A stretch of DNA of 64,000 bases from Sneathia sanguinegens. Its GTDB lineage: Bacteria > Fusobacteriota > Fusobacteriia > Fusobacteriales > Leptotrichiaceae. Shown here in pieces: positions 17,151-27,715 of this stretch. Location of the stretch: assembly GCF_001517935.1 (NCBI RefSeq), contig NZ_LOQF01000003.1:62001-126000 (forward strand), written 5' to 3'. Every line of letters starts with the position of its first letter. The stretch's first letter is position 1. The notes beneath the pieces are model-generated. The model saw nothing but the letters and a program-made list of their open reading frames with translations, was not told the origin of the DNA and ran no database searches. The translations under genes were made by a program, and so were the position numbers.

Positions 17151-19017
17151 TTAGAGCCTCCAATTCATCTGAGTAATTTTGCCATTTATTTAATAGTTCT
17201 TCTTCTTCTTTATCTAAATTTTCTATTTCTTTTTGAATTTCAACTAATTTTTCTATATTATTTGATATATTAGGTTCAAACATTGATTTTTGTTTTTCTT
17301 GTTTTTGTAAATTAATTGAATCTATTTTTTCTTCTAAACTAGCTATATCTTTTTTTAATTTATTCAATTTTTTTTGTTCTTCTTTTTTTTGAAAATAGTC
17401 TAGCTTTTTAGTTGTATCCTTATCTTTTGTTTCAACTTGTGCCAAACTTTTTCTATATTCTTCATAATTTCCTTTGAATTTTGTAAGACCTTTTTCATCT
17501 AATACATAGATAGTGTTGCAAATTGTGTCCAAAAAGTGTCTGTTGTGTGAAACAATTAAAAGAGTACCTTCATAATTTTCTAAAGCTTTTTCTAATATTT
17601 CTATTGAATAAATGTCTAAATGGTTAGTCGGTTCATCTAATACTAGAAAATTAGCTTGTTTTTGTATTAGTTTAATAAAGGAAACTCTTACTTTTTCTCC
17701 ACCTGATAAATCTTCTATTCTTTTATCAAGATCATCGTTTTTAAATAAAAAAGCACTAGCCATTCTTCGTAAATCTTCTATGGTATAAGAAATAGAAGTA
17801 TTTATTTCTTGTAAAATTGTGTTTTTAGGGTACAAGTTTTCGTTGTTTTGTTCATAAAAACCAAGATTGACATTAGAAGCAAGTTGAATTTCACCAGAAT
17901 CAGCTTTTAATAAACCGGCAATTATTTTTAATAATGTAGATTTTCCACAACCATTTTTACCAATTATCCCTATTCTTTCACCCTTATATATATCTAAATT
18001 TAAATTAGAAAATATGGGAGTGCTATCAAAGGCTTTAGTTAAGTTTTTTGCCCTTAAAACTACATTAGAACTAGGATTTTTAATTTCAAAATTCAAATGC
18101 ATATTTTCTTGCTTAACTTCTGGATTTTCACGAATTAATAAATGTGATAAAAGTTTTTGTCGTCCTTTAGCTTGTTTTGCCATACGACCAGCACGATTTC
18201 TTTCTATATATTCATTTAATTTCTTTATACGATCTTGTTCTTTTTCAAATTCCTTTATTTCACCTTTAATTAGCATTTCTTTTTGAATAACAAAATCCGA
18301 AAAATTTCCTTTATATATACGAAGTTTAGTATTTTCTATTTCAAAAATTTTATTGCAAATTGCATCTAGAAAAAGTCTGTCGTGTGAAACTAATAAAAAG
18401 GCTTTATTATATTTTTTAAGAAAAGATTCAAGCCATTCAATAGAATAAAGGTCAAGATGGTTTGTAGGTTCATCTAAAATTAATAGGTCAGGTTCTTTTA
18501 ATAAAAGTTTTGCTATTGAAAGTCTAGTTTTTTGACCACCAGATAAACTTGAAATAGTTCTATCTTTCAATTCTGTAAGGGCAAGCCCATTTATGACTTG
18601 ATTAATTTTATAGTCTATATTATATCCATCTTTAGCTTCAAATTTATTATATAGTTCGTCAAGTTCTTCTTTTAGTTCTGGTTGTGTTTCAAGTTTTATA
18701 TTTATTAAGCTTATCTTATTATATATTTTATGTAATTCTGAAAAGACACTGTCTAATTCTTCATATACAGTAGAATTATTATTAGAAAAATTATGTATTT
18801 GTGATACATAACCAATGCTAATATTTTTGTCAACAAAAATAGATCCTTGGCTTACTGGTTCTTCACCCAGTATCATTTTAATAATACTAGACTTACCAAC
18901 ACCATTAAGACCTATAAGACCTATTTTATCTTTCTTTTCTATATTAAAATTAATATCTTTTAAAATTGTTTTATCTAAATATGCTTTTGAAACATTATTA
19001 ATTTGTATAAGTGCCAT
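17140..19017 (-). CDS. ABC-F family ATPase (Uup/YdiF-like)
   Basis: A soluble protein of 625 residues with two ABC domains and no membrane segments, the mark of ABC-F factors that act on the ribosome (translation rescue or antibiotic protection). Walker A motifs are GLNGVGKSS (about residue 36) and GKNGCGKST (about 345). Signatures LSGGQKTRLS and LSGGEKVRVS are each followed by LDEPTNHLD. A basic linker lies between the domains and a C-terminal coiled coil (KKLDYFQKKEEQKKLNKL) as in Uup. The start at 19017 (ALIQINNVSKAY) is preferred over one nine codons upstream because GGAG lies before it. It is upstream of and overlaps the HAD gene. Confidence 0.92.
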   Translation of the reverse strand: MALIQINNVSKAYLDKTILKDINFNIEKKDKIGLIGLNGVGKSSIIKMILGEEPVSQGSIFVDKNISIGYVSQIHNFSNNNSTVYEELDSVFSELHKIYNKISLINIKLETQPELKEELDELYNKFEAKDGYNIDYKINQVINGLALTELKDRTISSLSGGQKTRLSIAKLLLKEPDLLILDEPTNHLDLYSIEWLESFLKKYNKAFLLVSHDRLFLDAICNKIFEIENTKLRIYKGNFSDFVIQKEMLIKGEIKEFEKEQDRIKKLNEYIERNRAGRMAKQAKGRQKLLSHLLIRENPEVKQENMHLNFEIKNPSSNVVLRAKNLTKAFDSTPIFSNLNLDIYKGERIGIIGKNGCGKSTLLKIIAGLLKADSGEIQLASNVNLGFYEQNNENLYPKNTILQEINTSISYTIEDLRRMASAFLFKNDDLDKRIEDLSGGEKVRVSFIKLIQKQANFLVLDEPTNHLDIYSIEILEKALENYEGTLLIVSHNRHFLDTICNTIYVLDEKGLTKFKGNYEEYRKSLAQVETKDKDTTKKLDYFQKKEEQKKLNKLKKDIASLEEKIDSINLQKQEKQKSMFEPNISNNIEKLVEIQKEIENLDKEEEELLNKWQNYSDELEALNEI

Positions 19018-19063
19018 AAAAACTCCTTTTTTATATTGTAGCAAAAAAAAGAAAAAAAAGAAA

Positions 19064-19508
19064 TTACTGTATTAACCATTTTGCGATGTTTATTATTTTG
19101 ATACCATCTATATCATATGAAATATTATCAGAAACTTGTATATATATTTTACTATTGTTTTTTATGGCAACAAAGTCAATTTCTTTTTGATAAAGCTTAC
19201 CAACATAAATATCGTAGCCTCGTCTTAAAAGTTCTAATGCTACTATATTTTCATAAGCTTTTCCATAATCCATATTTCTTATCCCAAGTATGCAATAACG
19301 CAACGATAAATCAACCAAATAATATTTATCATTTGTTTCTAGATATTTTTTACCTTTAATATCATATCTTTTTATTTTGTAAAACATAAAAGCGTTGCAT
19401 AGGTATTTAATATTTGGCATAGGCTATTAATAATTCTGATTTTCCGATTCTTCTCATACCAATTATAATCTTTATATCAGGTGAACTTTCAAGATTCTTT
19501 AATTTCAT
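19064..19508 (-). pseudogene. AAA ATPase / DUF4143 protein, deletion relic
   Basis: An ATG at 19508 starts a P-loop N-terminus ([30 protein letters not shown]) with the GMRRIGKS Walker A motif of the AAA/DUF4143 ATPases. About 33 codons later the sequence jumps into the C-terminal domain of the same family (open frame 19064-19420, with [29 protein letters not shown] and the PD-(D/E)XK-like KEIDFVA). The two parts are in different frames, so roughly 250 central residues were lost. The promoter and flanking repeats upstream are still intact. Members of this family are often multicopy in AT-rich anaerobes and of unknown function. Confidence 0.8.
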
Positions 19509-19680
19509 GAAAACACCACTTTCAAAACTTTAATTTTTTTTATCTTTTGAAACAATAATAGAATATATTAGCAGTTTAGTCAATAAAACTGACTTTCAAA
19601 ACTTTAATTTTTTTCATTTTTTGAAAGTGAAGGGATTAGTAAGTTAATATATTTTTTACTAAGATTAGTATTAAAAATCA
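19509..19680 (-). promoter_or_regulatory. Promoter between two 23-bp direct repeats, upstream of the DUF4143 relic
   Basis: The same 23 bases, beginning ACTTTCAAAACTTTAATT, occur at 19518-19540 and 19592-19614. Between them on the minus strand are TTGACT (19578-19583) and TATTAT (19555-19560) at 17-base spacing. The second copy continues into TTTTGAAAGT, making an inverted repeat with its own start. This looks like a promoter bracketed by regulator sites and is preserved although the gene is dead. The remaining bases to 19680 show nothing else. Confidence 0.6.
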
Positions 19681-19709
19681 TTGACATTTAGCTAAAAATA
19701 GTATATCAT
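19681..19709 (+). promoter_or_regulatory. Promoter of the ribosomal supercluster
   Basis: TTGACA (19681-19686) and TATCAT (19704-19709) separated by 17 bases, followed by a leader of about 190 bases before rpsL. It is the only clear strong promoter seen between here and secY. Confidence 0.75.
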
Positions 19710-19908
19710 TACCGAGTACAGAGCAGAGTCTGTTCTGTTTTATTGTGTACAAAAATTATTGTTTAGTAAGTTAGCTAACCTTTGAAGAAGCTTGATTTTT
19801 ACTGCTTTTGTTAGAACGTCAAAAGTTTTAAAAGATAGATTAATTAATTGTGAATGAATTTACTAAGACCCAACAATAAAATTAAAAAAAGAATTGAGAG
19901 GAGGAAAT
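19710..19908 (+). other. rpsL leader with hairpin
   Basis: The untranslated leader holds a stem of ACAGAGCAG (19718-19726) with CTGTTCTGT (19730-19738), one G-U pair and a three-base loop, directly after the transcription start, then TTTTATT. It may act as a 5' stabiliser or attenuator. The rest of the leader has no further strong pairing or reading frame. Confidence 0.45.
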
Positions 19909-20280
19909 ATGCCTACAATAAATCAATTAGTTAGATTTGGTAGAAGCACTTCTGAAAAGAAGAAAAAATCACCAGCCTTAAAGGCAAATCCACAAAAAAG
20001 AGGGGTTTGTGTAAGAGTTTATACAACAACACCTAAGAAACCTAACTCAGCTTTAAGAAAGGTTGCCAGAGTAAAACTTGTTAATGGAATAGAAGTTACA
20101 GCATACATACCAGGTATAGGACACAATCTTCAAGAACACTCAATAGTGTTAATAAGAGGAGGAAGAACAAAGGACTTACCAGGGGTTAGATATAAGATAA
20201 TAAGAGGAGCTTTAGATACTGCAGGAGTAGTAAATAGAAAGCAAGCTAGATCAAGATACGGTACTAAGAGACCTAAATAA
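19909..20280 (+). CDS. rpsL: 30S ribosomal protein uS12
   Basis: uS12 sits at the decoding centre and controls translational accuracy. The 123-residue protein begins [11 protein letters not shown] and has the family's central [15 protein letters not shown] and [10 protein letters not shown] loops; the Lys of TPKKPNSA is the classical streptomycin position, here wild type. The ATG at 19909 is used because GAGAGGAGG precedes it; an in-frame codon five residues upstream lies within that ribosome site. First gene of the str-type operon, 15 bases before rpsG. Confidence 0.98.
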   Translation: MPTINQLVRFGRSTSEKKKKSPALKANPQKRGVCVRVYTTTPKKPNSALRKVARVKLVNGIEVTAYIPGIGHNLQEHSIVLIRGGRTKDLPGVRYKIIRGALDTAGVVNRKQARSRYGTKRPK

Positions 20281-20283
20281 TAA

Positions 20284-20766
<483 letters not shown>

Positions 20767-20777
20767 TAGGAGGATAA

Positions 20778-22856
20778 ATGGCAAGAAATGTAGAGCTTAA
20801 AGATACTAGAAATATAGGAATAATGGCTCATATAGATGCTGGTAAAACTACTACTACTGAAAGAATTTTATTCTATACTGGTGTTAATCATAAAATAGGA
20901 GAAGTTCATGATGGAGCAGCTACTATGGATTACATGGAACAAGAACAAGAAAGAGGAATTACAATAACTTCAGCAGCTATAACTTGTTTTTGGAAAAAAC
21001 ATAGAATAAATATTATAGATACTCCAGGTCACGTTGACTTCACAGTTGAAGTTGAAAGATCTTTAAGAGTACTAGATGGAGCAGTTGCAGTATTTTCAGC
21101 AGTTGATGGTGTTCAACCACAATCAGAAACTGTTTGGAGACAAGCAGACAAGTATAATGTACCTAGAATTGCATTCTTTAATAAGATGGATAGAACTGGT
21201 GCAAATTTTGAAATGTGTGTTGATGATATTAAGAAAAAATTAGGTGGTAATGGTGTACCTATTCAATTACCAATAGGAGCAGAAGAAAATTTTGAAGGTA
21301 TTATTGACCTAATTACTGAAAAAGAATATATATTTAAAGATGAAACTATGGGAGCAGCTTTTGAAATAAGAGATGTAAGACCTGAATTAAAAGATGCAAC
21401 TGAAGCAGCAAGACATCATTTAATAGAATCTGTAGTTGAAACAGATGATGAATTAATGGAAAAATTCTTTGCAGATGAACCAATAAGTGAAGAAGAATTA
21501 AAAAGAGCATTAAGAAAAGCAACTATTGACGGTGTAGTTGTACCAGTTACTTGCGGTACAGCATTTAAAAATAAGGGAATTCAACCTTTATTAGATGCAA
21601 TAGTTGAATATATGCCTTCTCCATTAGATATACCATCAATAAAGGGAACAAATCCTAAAACTGATGCTGAAGAAGTAAGACATCCAAGTGATAGCGAAAA
21701 ATTCTCAGCATTGGCATTTAAAATAGTTACTGACCCTTTTGTTGGAAGATTATCATTCTTTAGAGTTTATTCAGGTATGTTACAAAAAGGTTCATATGTT
21801 TTAAACTCAACTAAAGGTAAGAAAGAAAGAATGGGTAGATTACTTCTAATGCATGCTAATAAGAGAGAAGAATTAGAAGAAGTTTATACAGGAGATATAG
21901 CAGCAGCAGTTGGTTTGAAAGATACAACTACTGGAGATACATTGTGTGATGAAACAGCACCAATTATCTTAGAAAATATGGAATTCCCAGATCCAGTTAT
22001 ATCAGTTGCAGTTGAACCAAAAACTAAGGCTGACCAAGAAAAAATGGGAACTGCATTATCTAAATTAGCTGAAGAAGATCCAACATTTGTTGTAACAGCT
22101 AATCAAGAAACAGGTCAAACAGTAATTTCAGGAATGGGTGAATTACACCTTGAAATTATAGTAGACAGAATGAAAAGAGAATTTAAGGTTGAAGCTAATG
22201 TAGGTAAACCACAAGTTGCATATAGAGAAACTATACTTGGTAATTCAGATGTAGAAGAAAAATACATAAAACAATCAGGTGGTAGAGGACAATATGGACA
22301 TGTTAAGTTCAAAGTTGAACCTAACAAGGATAAAGGTTATGAATTCGTTAACCAAATTACAGGAGGGGTTATACCAAGAGAATATATACCTGCTGTAGAT
22401 AAGGGAGTTCAAGAAGCATTACAAGCTGGAGTTGTAGCTGGATATCCTGTACAAGATGTTAAAGTTACTCTATATGATGGTTCATATCACGAAGTCGATT
22501 CATCAGAAATGGCATTTAAGATTGCAGGATCTATGGGTATTAAGAAGGCTTTAAAATTAGCACAACCAATTTTACTTGAACCAATATTCAAAGTTGAAGT
22601 TACAACACCAGAAGAATATATGGGAGATGTTATAGGAGACTTAAACTCAAGAAGAGGACAAGTTTCAGGTATGAGTGATAGAAATAATGCTAAAATAATA
22701 GATGCACATGTACCATTATCAGAAATGTTTGGATATGCAACAGATCTTAGATCAAAGACTCAAGGAAGAGCATCATATTCAATGGAATTTGAAAAATATG
22801 TACAAGTTCCAAAAAATATTTCAGATAAGGTAGTTGAAGAAAGACAAGGAAAATAG
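20778..22856 (+). CDS. fusA: Elongation factor G
   Basis: EF-G is the GTPase that drives translocation of tRNA and mRNA and also helps recycle ribosomes. The 692-residue protein shows the G1 loop [10 protein letters not shown], the switch region [18 protein letters not shown] (G3) and NKMDRTGA (G4). Domain IV loop residues and the end EKYVQVPKN are as expected. All five domains are present. It begins 11 bases after rpsG with AGGAGG. No second fusA-like features, such as tetracycline-protection divergence, are seen. Confidence 0.98.
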   Translation: MARNVELKDTRNIGIMAHIDAGKTTTTERILFYTGVNHKIGEVHDGAATMDYMEQEQERGITITSAAITCFWKKHRINIIDTPGHVDFTVEVERSLRVLDGAVAVFSAVDGVQPQSETVWRQADKYNVPRIAFFNKMDRTGANFEMCVDDIKKKLGGNGVPIQLPIGAEENFEGIIDLITEKEYIFKDETMGAAFEIRDVRPELKDATEAARHHLIESVVETDDELMEKFFADEPISEEELKRALRKATIDGVVVPVTCGTAFKNKGIQPLLDAIVEYMPSPLDIPSIKGTNPKTDAEEVRHPSDSEKFSALAFKIVTDPFVGRLSFFRVYSGMLQKGSYVLNSTKGKKERMGRLLLMHANKREELEEVYTGDIAAAVGLKDTTTGDTLCDETAPIILENMEFPDPVISVAVEPKTKADQEKMGTALSKLAEEDPTFVVTANQETGQTVISGMGELHLEIIVDRMKREFKVEANVGKPQVAYRETILGNSDVEEKYIKQSGGRGQYGHVKFKVEPNKDKGYEFVNQITGGVIPREYIPAVDKGVQEALQAGVVAGYPVQDVKVTLYDGSYHEVDSSEMAFKIAGSMGIKKALKLAQPILLEPIFKVEVTTPEEYMGDVIGDLNSRRGQVSGMSDRNNAKIIDAHVPLSEMFGYATDLRSKTQGRASYSMEFEKYVQVPKNISDKVVEERQGK

Positions 22857-22873
22857 TTTAGGAGGAAAAACAA

Positions 22874-24058
22874 ATGGCAAAACAAAAGTATGAAAGAAGT
22901 AAGCCCCATGTAAACATAGGGACAATAGGCCATGTAGACCATGGTAAGACAACAACAACAGCAGCAATATCAAAAGTATTAGCAGCAAAGGGACTAGCAC
23001 AAAAGGTAGATTTTGAAAATATCGACCAAGCCCCAGAAGAAAGAGAAAGAGGAATAACAATCAACACTGCGCACATAGAATATGAATCAGAAACAAGACA
23101 CTATGCACACGTAGACTGTCCAGGGCATGCTGACTATGTAAAGAACATGATAACAGGAGCAGCACAAATGGATGGAGCTATTCTAGTAGTATCAGCAGCA
23201 GATGGACCAATGCCACAAACAAGAGAACACATCTTGTTGGCAAGACAAGTAGGAGTACCTTACATAGTAGTATTCTTAAATAAAGTAGACATGGTTGATG
23301 ATGAAGAATTACTAGAATTAGTAGAAATGGAAGTAAGAGAATTATTAACTGAATATGGATTCCCAGGAGATGAAATACCAGTAATAAAGGGATCAGCATT
23401 AAAAGCCTTAGAAGGAGATGCAAAAGCAGAAGAACAAATCTTAGAATTAATTAAGGCAGTAGATGACTACATTCCAACACCAAATAGACCAATAGATGAA
23501 CCATTCTTGATGCCAATAGAAGATGTTATGACAATAACAGGAAGAGGAACAGTAGTAACAGGAAGAGTAGAAAGAGGAGTTGTAAAAGTTGGGGATGAAG
23601 TAGAAATAGTAGGAATCAAGCCAACATCAAAGACAACAGTAACAGGAATAGAAATGTTCAGAAAATTATTAGACCAAGGACAAGCAGGGGATAATATAGG
23701 AGCATTACTAAGAGGAGTTAAGAAAGAAGAAGTAGAAAGAGGACAAGTATTAGCAAAACCAGGAACAATAACACCACATACAGAATTCAAGGGAGAAATA
23801 TATGTTCTAACAAAAGAAGAAGGTGGAAGACATACACCATTCTTCACAGGATACAAACCACAATTCTACTTTAGAACAACAGATATAACAGGAGAAGTAC
23901 AATTACCAGAAGGAGTAGAAATGGTAATGCCTGGAGATAATGTATCAGTAGAAGTAAAATTAATACACCCAATTGCAATGGAACCAGGATTAAGATTTGC
24001 AATAAGAGAAGGTGGAAGAACAGTTGCTTCTGGAGTTGTTGCTAAAATTGATAAATAA
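22874..24058 (+). CDS. tuf: Elongation factor Tu
   Basis: EF-Tu delivers aminoacyl-tRNA to the ribosome as a GTP complex. The 394-residue protein has [14 protein letters not shown] (G1), [13 protein letters not shown] (switch I), [12 protein letters not shown] (G3) and [10 protein letters not shown] (G4), with the standard domain 2 and 3 barrels ending VVAKIDK. Codon use is strongly biased, for example almost only GTA for Val and ATA for Ile in the first half, and differs slightly from neighbours, consistent with very high expression. A stable hairpin follows the stop, before rpsJ. Confidence 0.98.
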   Translation: MAKQKYERSKPHVNIGTIGHVDHGKTTTTAAISKVLAAKGLAQKVDFENIDQAPEERERGITINTAHIEYESETRHYAHVDCPGHADYVKNMITGAAQMDGAILVVSAADGPMPQTREHILLARQVGVPYIVVFLNKVDMVDDEELLELVEMEVRELLTEYGFPGDEIPVIKGSALKALEGDAKAEEQILELIKAVDDYIPTPNRPIDEPFLMPIEDVMTITGRGTVVTGRVERGVVKVGDEVEIVGIKPTSKTTVTGIEMFRKLLDQGQAGDNIGALLRGVKKEEVERGQVLAKPGTITPHTEFKGEIYVLTKEEGGRHTPFFTGYKPQFYFRTTDITGEVQLPEGVEMVMPGDNVSVEVKLIHPIAMEPGLRFAIREGGRTVASGVVAKIDK

Positions 24059-24084
24059 AAATAATACATTTAATTGAAAACATA

Positions 24085-24110
24085 GTAGTAAGGGCTTCTG
24101 CCCTTGCTAC
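24085..24110 (+). promoter_or_regulatory. Stable hairpin between tuf and rpsJ
   Basis: An 11-bp stem (24085-24095 with 24100-24110, one G-U pair) closed by a TTCT tetraloop, core AAGGGCTTCTGCCCTT. No T run follows, so it is not a standard terminator. It could be a processing or stability element separating the very highly expressed tuf message from the S10 genes, or the target of an S10-operon autoregulator. Confidence 0.55.
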
Positions 24111-24133
24111 AAACAAAGTAGGGAGGAAAAATT

Positions 24134-24436
24134 TTGGAAAATAAATTAAGAATACATCTTCAATCATATGACCATAAATTGTTAGATCAATCTTCAAAAA
24201 AAATAGCTGAAGTTGTAAAAAAATCAGGATCTGAAATAGTTGGACCTATGCCTTTACCAACTAAGGTTAAAAAATATACTGTACTAAGATCAGTACATGT
24301 AAATAAAGATTCAAGAGAACAATTTGAAATGAGAATACATAGAAGATTTATTGAAGTTAAAAATTCAAATCAACAAGTGATGGATTCATTAAGTTCATTA
24401 ACTTTACCATCAGGTGTTGGAATAGAAATTAAGTAA
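24134..24436 (+). CDS. rpsJ: 30S ribosomal protein uS10
   Basis: uS10 is part of the 30S head and, with NusB, of transcription antitermination complexes. The 100-residue sequence contains LRSVHVNKDSREQFEMR and ends with GVGIEIK, both diagnostic. The start is a TTG at 24134, 12 bases after GGGAGG; no ATG is available near the conserved N-terminus (ENKLRIHLQSYDH). A weak start codon in a high-demand gene may compensate for the strong ribosome site. It opens the S10 block. Confidence 0.96.
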   Translation: MENKLRIHLQSYDHKLLDQSSKKIAEVVKKSGSEIVGPMPLPTKVKKYTVLRSVHVNKDSREQFEMRIHRRFIEVKNSNQQVMDSLSSLTLPSGVGIEIK

Positions 24437-24504
24437 TTATTGTGTTACAATGACACTTTAATACAAGTTGGTTTACCAACCAATATATTAAGGAGGAATA
24501 ATAG

Positions 24505-25128
24505 ATGATATTAGGAAAAAAAGTAGGTATGACACAAATATTTGAAGACAAAAAATTAGTACCAGTTACAGTTATAGAAGTAGGTTCAAATTTTGTCGTT
24601 CAAATAAAAACAAATGAAAAAGAAGGATATAATGCAATAGCATTAGGCTTCGATGAAAAAAGAGAAAAATTAGTTAAAAAACCTGAAATGGGTGTTTTCA
24701 AAAAAGCAGGAATTACTCCTAAAAAATTTGTAAAAGAATTTCGTGTTGATTCAGTCGAAGGATATGAATTAGGTAAGGAATTAACAATTGCTTCATTAGA
24801 AGGTATAGAATATGTTGATATCCAAGGTGTATCAAAAGGTAAAGGAACTGCTGGGGTTATGAAGAGACATAATTTCGGTGGTAATAGAGCTACACATGGG
24901 GTTTCAAGAAACCACAGACTTGGAGGTTCAAATGCTGGGGGTGCAGCATCAAATAGTAATGTACCAAAAGGTAAGAGAATGGCTGGAAGATTAGGTAATG
25001 AAAATGTTACAGTACAAAATCTAAAAGTTGTTGGAATAGATGCAGAAAATGGTATACTTTTAGTTAAAGGTGCAGTACCAGGAGCAAAAAAAGGATATCT
25101 TGTAATTAAAAAAGCAATAAAAAAATAG
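24505..25128 (+). CDS. rplC: 50S ribosomal protein uL3
   Basis: uL3 is an early assembly protein near the peptidyl-transferase entrance. It has 207 residues. ILGKKVGMTQIF at the start, the HNFGGNRATHGVSRNHR loop that reaches the catalytic centre, and PGAKKGYLVIKKA near the end are characteristic. AAGGAGG lies nine bases before the ATG. A short GGTT-containing hairpin occupies the 68-base gap from rpsJ (about 24468-24481). Confidence 0.97.
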   Translation: MILGKKVGMTQIFEDKKLVPVTVIEVGSNFVVQIKTNEKEGYNAIALGFDEKREKLVKKPEMGVFKKAGITPKKFVKEFRVDSVEGYELGKELTIASLEGIEYVDIQGVSKGKGTAGVMKRHNFGGNRATHGVSRNHRLGGSNAGGAASNSNVPKGKRMAGRLGNENVTVQNLKVVGIDAENGILLVKGAVPGAKKGYLVIKKAIKK

Positions 25129-25143
25129 TAGAAGGGAGTAAAG

Positions 25144-25782
25144 ATGGCAGTTTTAAATGTATATAAATTAGATGGTTCTATTAGTGGAACTGTTGAAGTA
25201 AGAGATGACTTATTATCATTAACACCAAATGCAACAGTTATGCATGAAGTGTTAACAGCTGAACTTGCAGAGGATAGACAAGGGTCAGCAAGTACAAAGA
25301 ATAGAGCTGAAGTTTCTGGTGGTGGAAAGAAACCATTTAGACAAAAAGGAACTGGTAGAGCAAGACAAGGATCAACAAGAGCACCACATATGGTAGGTGG
25401 AGGAGTTGTTCACGGGCCAAAACCAAGATCTTATGAAAAGAAAATAAATAAAAAAGTTAGAAAATTAGCGTTAAAATCAGCATTAGCAACTAGATTACAA
25501 GCTGGTAATGTTGTAATTATAGATGATTATGCACTAGAAGCACCTAAGACAAAGACTTTAATAGACTTTACAAAATCATTAGATATTTTAACAAATAAAA
25601 AATTATTCATAGTAAATGATTTATCAGAAGATAAAGATTACTACTTATACTTATCTGTTAGAAATATCAAAGATACAGAATTATTATTACCAGGTGAAAT
25701 AAGTGTATATTGGTTATTAAAGAGTGAAAAATTAGTAATTACTAAGGAAGCACTTTCAAGCCTTGAGGAGGTGTTAGCATAA
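25144..25782 (+). CDS. rplD: 50S ribosomal protein uL4
   Basis: uL4 lines the peptide exit tunnel and in some bacteria represses the S10 operon. The 212-residue protein has the extended tunnel loop [24 protein letters not shown] and the globular C-terminal Rossmann-like part. It begins 15 bases after rplC. The last codons contain the GAGGAGG ribosome site for rplW, which starts one base after the stop, so the two genes are tightly coupled. Confidence 0.97.
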   Translation: MAVLNVYKLDGSISGTVEVRDDLLSLTPNATVMHEVLTAELAEDRQGSASTKNRAEVSGGGKKPFRQKGTGRARQGSTRAPHMVGGGVVHGPKPRSYEKKINKKVRKLALKSALATRLQAGNVVIIDDYALEAPKTKTLIDFTKSLDILTNKKLFIVNDLSEDKDYYLYLSVRNIKDTELLLPGEISVYWLLKSEKLVITKEALSSLEEVLA

Positions 25783-25783
25783 T

Positions 25784-26068
25784 ATGACAATATATGATAT
25801 TATAAAAAAACCAATATTAAATACAGAAAAAGCTAGAGATTTAATGAATACTAATGAATATGTATTTGTTGTAGACAAAAAAGCTAACAAGCTTCAAATA
25901 AAAGAAGCTGTAGAAAAATTATTCTCAGTAAAGGTTGTATCTGTAAATACATTGAATACAAAAGCAAAAAAAGCAAGATCAAGAATGACAGTATATACTA
26001 TACAAGGATATAAGAAAGCTATAGTTAAATTAGCTGAAGGTGAAAAAATAGCTGCATATGAAATATAG
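25784..26068 (+). CDS. rplW: 50S ribosomal protein uL23
   Basis: uL23 surrounds the tunnel exit and is the docking site for trigger factor and SRP. The 94-residue length is normal. It starts TIYDIIKKPILNTEKA with the family's IIKPxxTEK signature and retains the KKARSRMT loop and a C-terminal VKLAEGEKI. The gene start nearly overlaps the end of rplD. A 134-base spacer with two hairpins separates it from rplB, unusual within this operon. Confidence 0.97.
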   Translation: MTIYDIIKKPILNTEKARDLMNTNEYVFVVDKKANKLQIKEAVEKLFSVKVVSVNTLNTKAKKARSRMTVYTIQGYKKAIVKLAEGEKIAAYEI

Positions 26069-26202
26069 GCTAGTAAAATAAAAAAAAATATGATATAATA
26101 ATATTTGTGTTTTAGAATGAAGGACAATTTTTTTGTCTTTCATTTTAAAAAGACACACGAGATTGTGTGTATTATAGGTTTAATAATGGAAGGAGAAATA
26201 AT
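26069..26202 (+). promoter_or_regulatory. Structured rplW-rplB spacer with possible internal promoter
   Basis: A TATAAT (26094-26099, no good -35) is followed by a 12-bp stem, AATGAAGGACAA (26116-26127) with TTGTCTTTCATT (26133-26144) around five T, and a second stem ACACAC/GTGTGT (26153-26158, 26165-26170). Neither has a T run, so neither is a classical terminator. Position and structure suggest a binding site for a ribosomal protein or a processing site controlling the downstream part of the operon. Confidence 0.5.
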
Positions 26203-27030
26203 ATGCCTATTAGAAAATTAAGACCAGTTACCAGTGGGACTCGGCATATGTCTATATTGGTAAATACTGAAATTGACAAGGTTAGACCTGAAAAATCTTT
26301 AGTAGAACCATTAAAGTCAGCATATGGAATTGACAATTACGGTCATAGAACAGGAAGAAATAGAGAAAAGGGACATAAGAGATTATACAGAATAATTGAT
26401 TGGAAAAGAAATAAGTTAGGTATTCCTGCTAAGGTTGCTACTATAGAATATGATCCAAATAGAACAGCAAATATAGCACTTTTACACTATGTTGATGGTG
26501 AAAAAAGATATATATTAGCTCCTAATGGATTACACAAAGGAGATATGGTTTTAGCTGGTGAAACAGCAGATATTAAACCAGGGAATGCTTTAAAATTAAA
26601 GAATTTACCTATAGGTACTCAAATTCATAATATTGAATTATTACCAGGTAAAGGTGGACAAATAGCTAGATCTGCAGGAACATCTGCAAGATTAGTTGCA
26701 AAAGAAGGAACATATTGCCACGTTGAATTACCATCAGGAGAATTAAGATTAATTCATAAAGAATGTATGGCAACTATAGGAGAAGTTGGTAATTCAGAAC
26801 ATTCATTAGTTTCATTAGGTAAAGCTGGAAGAAATAGACACTTAGGAAGAAAACCTCATGTTAGAGGATCAGTAATGAACCCAGTAGATCACCCACATGG
26901 TGGTGGAGAAGGTAGATCACCAATTGGTAGAAAAACACCAGTTACACCTTGGGGTAAACCTACTCTTGGAAAGAAAACTAGAGGTAAGAAGAATAGCGAT
27001 AAGTTCATAGTAAGAGGAAGAAAGAAATAA
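26203..27030 (+). CDS. rplB: 50S ribosomal protein uL2
   Basis: uL2 joins the subunits and is essential for peptidyl transfer. From the ATG at 26203 ([13 protein letters not shown]) it has 275 residues. That start is used because AAGGAGAAATA precedes it, and twelve upstream in-frame codons are not conserved in the family. HPHGGGEGR near residue 230 carries the conserved functional His, and the C-terminus [13 protein letters not shown] is typical. It stands behind the structured spacer and 29 bases before rpsS. Confidence 0.97.
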   Translation: MPIRKLRPVTSGTRHMSILVNTEIDKVRPEKSLVEPLKSAYGIDNYGHRTGRNREKGHKRLYRIIDWKRNKLGIPAKVATIEYDPNRTANIALLHYVDGEKRYILAPNGLHKGDMVLAGETADIKPGNALKLKNLPIGTQIHNIELLPGKGGQIARSAGTSARLVAKEGTYCHVELPSGELRLIHKECMATIGEVGNSEHSLVSLGKAGRNRHLGRKPHVRGSVMNPVDHPHGGGEGRSPIGRKTPVTPWGKPTLGKKTRGKKNSDKFIVRGRKK

Positions 27031-27059
27031 CAGTAAGATAATGAAATAAAGGAGGAAAA

Positions 27060-27335
27060 ATGGCTCGTTCATTAAGAAAAGGACCTTTTGTAGATTCATA
27101 TTTAATGAAAAAGGTTGAAAAAATGGGAGAAAAGAAACAAGTTATAAAGACATGGTCAAGAAGATCAACAATATTCCCTGAATTTATTGGACATACTTTT
27201 GCAGTATACAATGGAAAGAAGCATATACCTGTATATATTACAGATGAAATGATAGGGCACAAATTAGGAGAATTTGCACCTACAAGAACTTTCTATGGAC
27301 ATGGAAAAGATAAAAAAGATGTTAAGAAAAAATAA
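27060..27335 (+). CDS. rpsS: 30S ribosomal protein uS19
   Basis: uS19 forms a head complex with uS13 near the A-site tRNA. The 91-residue sequence begins [17 protein letters not shown] and contains [21 protein letters not shown] and the [13 protein letters not shown] signature. AAAGGAGG precedes the ATG. Nothing unusual in length or residues. Confidence 0.98.
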   Translation: MARSLRKGPFVDSYLMKKVEKMGEKKQVIKTWSRRSTIFPEFIGHTFAVYNGKKHIPVYITDEMIGHKLGEFAPTRTFYGHGKDKKDVKKK

Positions 27336-27362
27336 ATATTAACAAATTGAAAGGAGTAAGAG

Positions 27363-27698
27363 ATGGCAGCATATGCTAAATTACGTTACCAAAGACTAAG
27401 CCCACAAAAGGCAAGATTAGTTGCAGATATAGTAAGAGGTAAAGATGCATTACAAGCATTGAATATCTTAAAATTTACTAATAAAAAAGCGGCTCCATTA
27501 ATTGAAAAAACATTAAGATCAGCAATTGCAAATGCTGAACATAATTTTGGAATGAATCCAGATAAGCTATATATATCAAAAATTTTAATTGATAAAGGAC
27601 CAGTTTTAAAGAGAATGAATCCAAGAGCAATGGGAAGAGCAGATGTAATAAGAAAGCCGTTAGCACATATAACTGTAGAAGTTGAAGAAAGAAATTAA
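27363..27698 (+). CDS. rplV: 50S ribosomal protein uL22
   Basis: uL22 spans the large subunit and its beta-hairpin forms part of the exit-tunnel constriction. It has 111 residues. The N-terminal [18 protein letters not shown] and C-terminal loop [17 protein letters not shown] are conserved; the hairpin loop shows no insertion of the kind that causes macrolide resistance. The end overlaps no other gene; rpsC starts 17 bases later. Confidence 0.97.
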   Translation: MAAYAKLRYQRLSPQKARLVADIVRGKDALQALNILKFTNKKAAPLIEKTLRSAIANAEHNFGMNPDKLYISKILIDKGPVLKRMNPRAMGRADVIRKPLAHITVEVEERN

Positions 27699-27715
27699 AG
27701 GTAGGAGGTAAATCT

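Noticed and set aside
23467-23856. Minus-strand 129-codon frame inside tuf
   Set aside because: A shadow of the strongly biased tuf codons; no ribosome site and low-complexity product.
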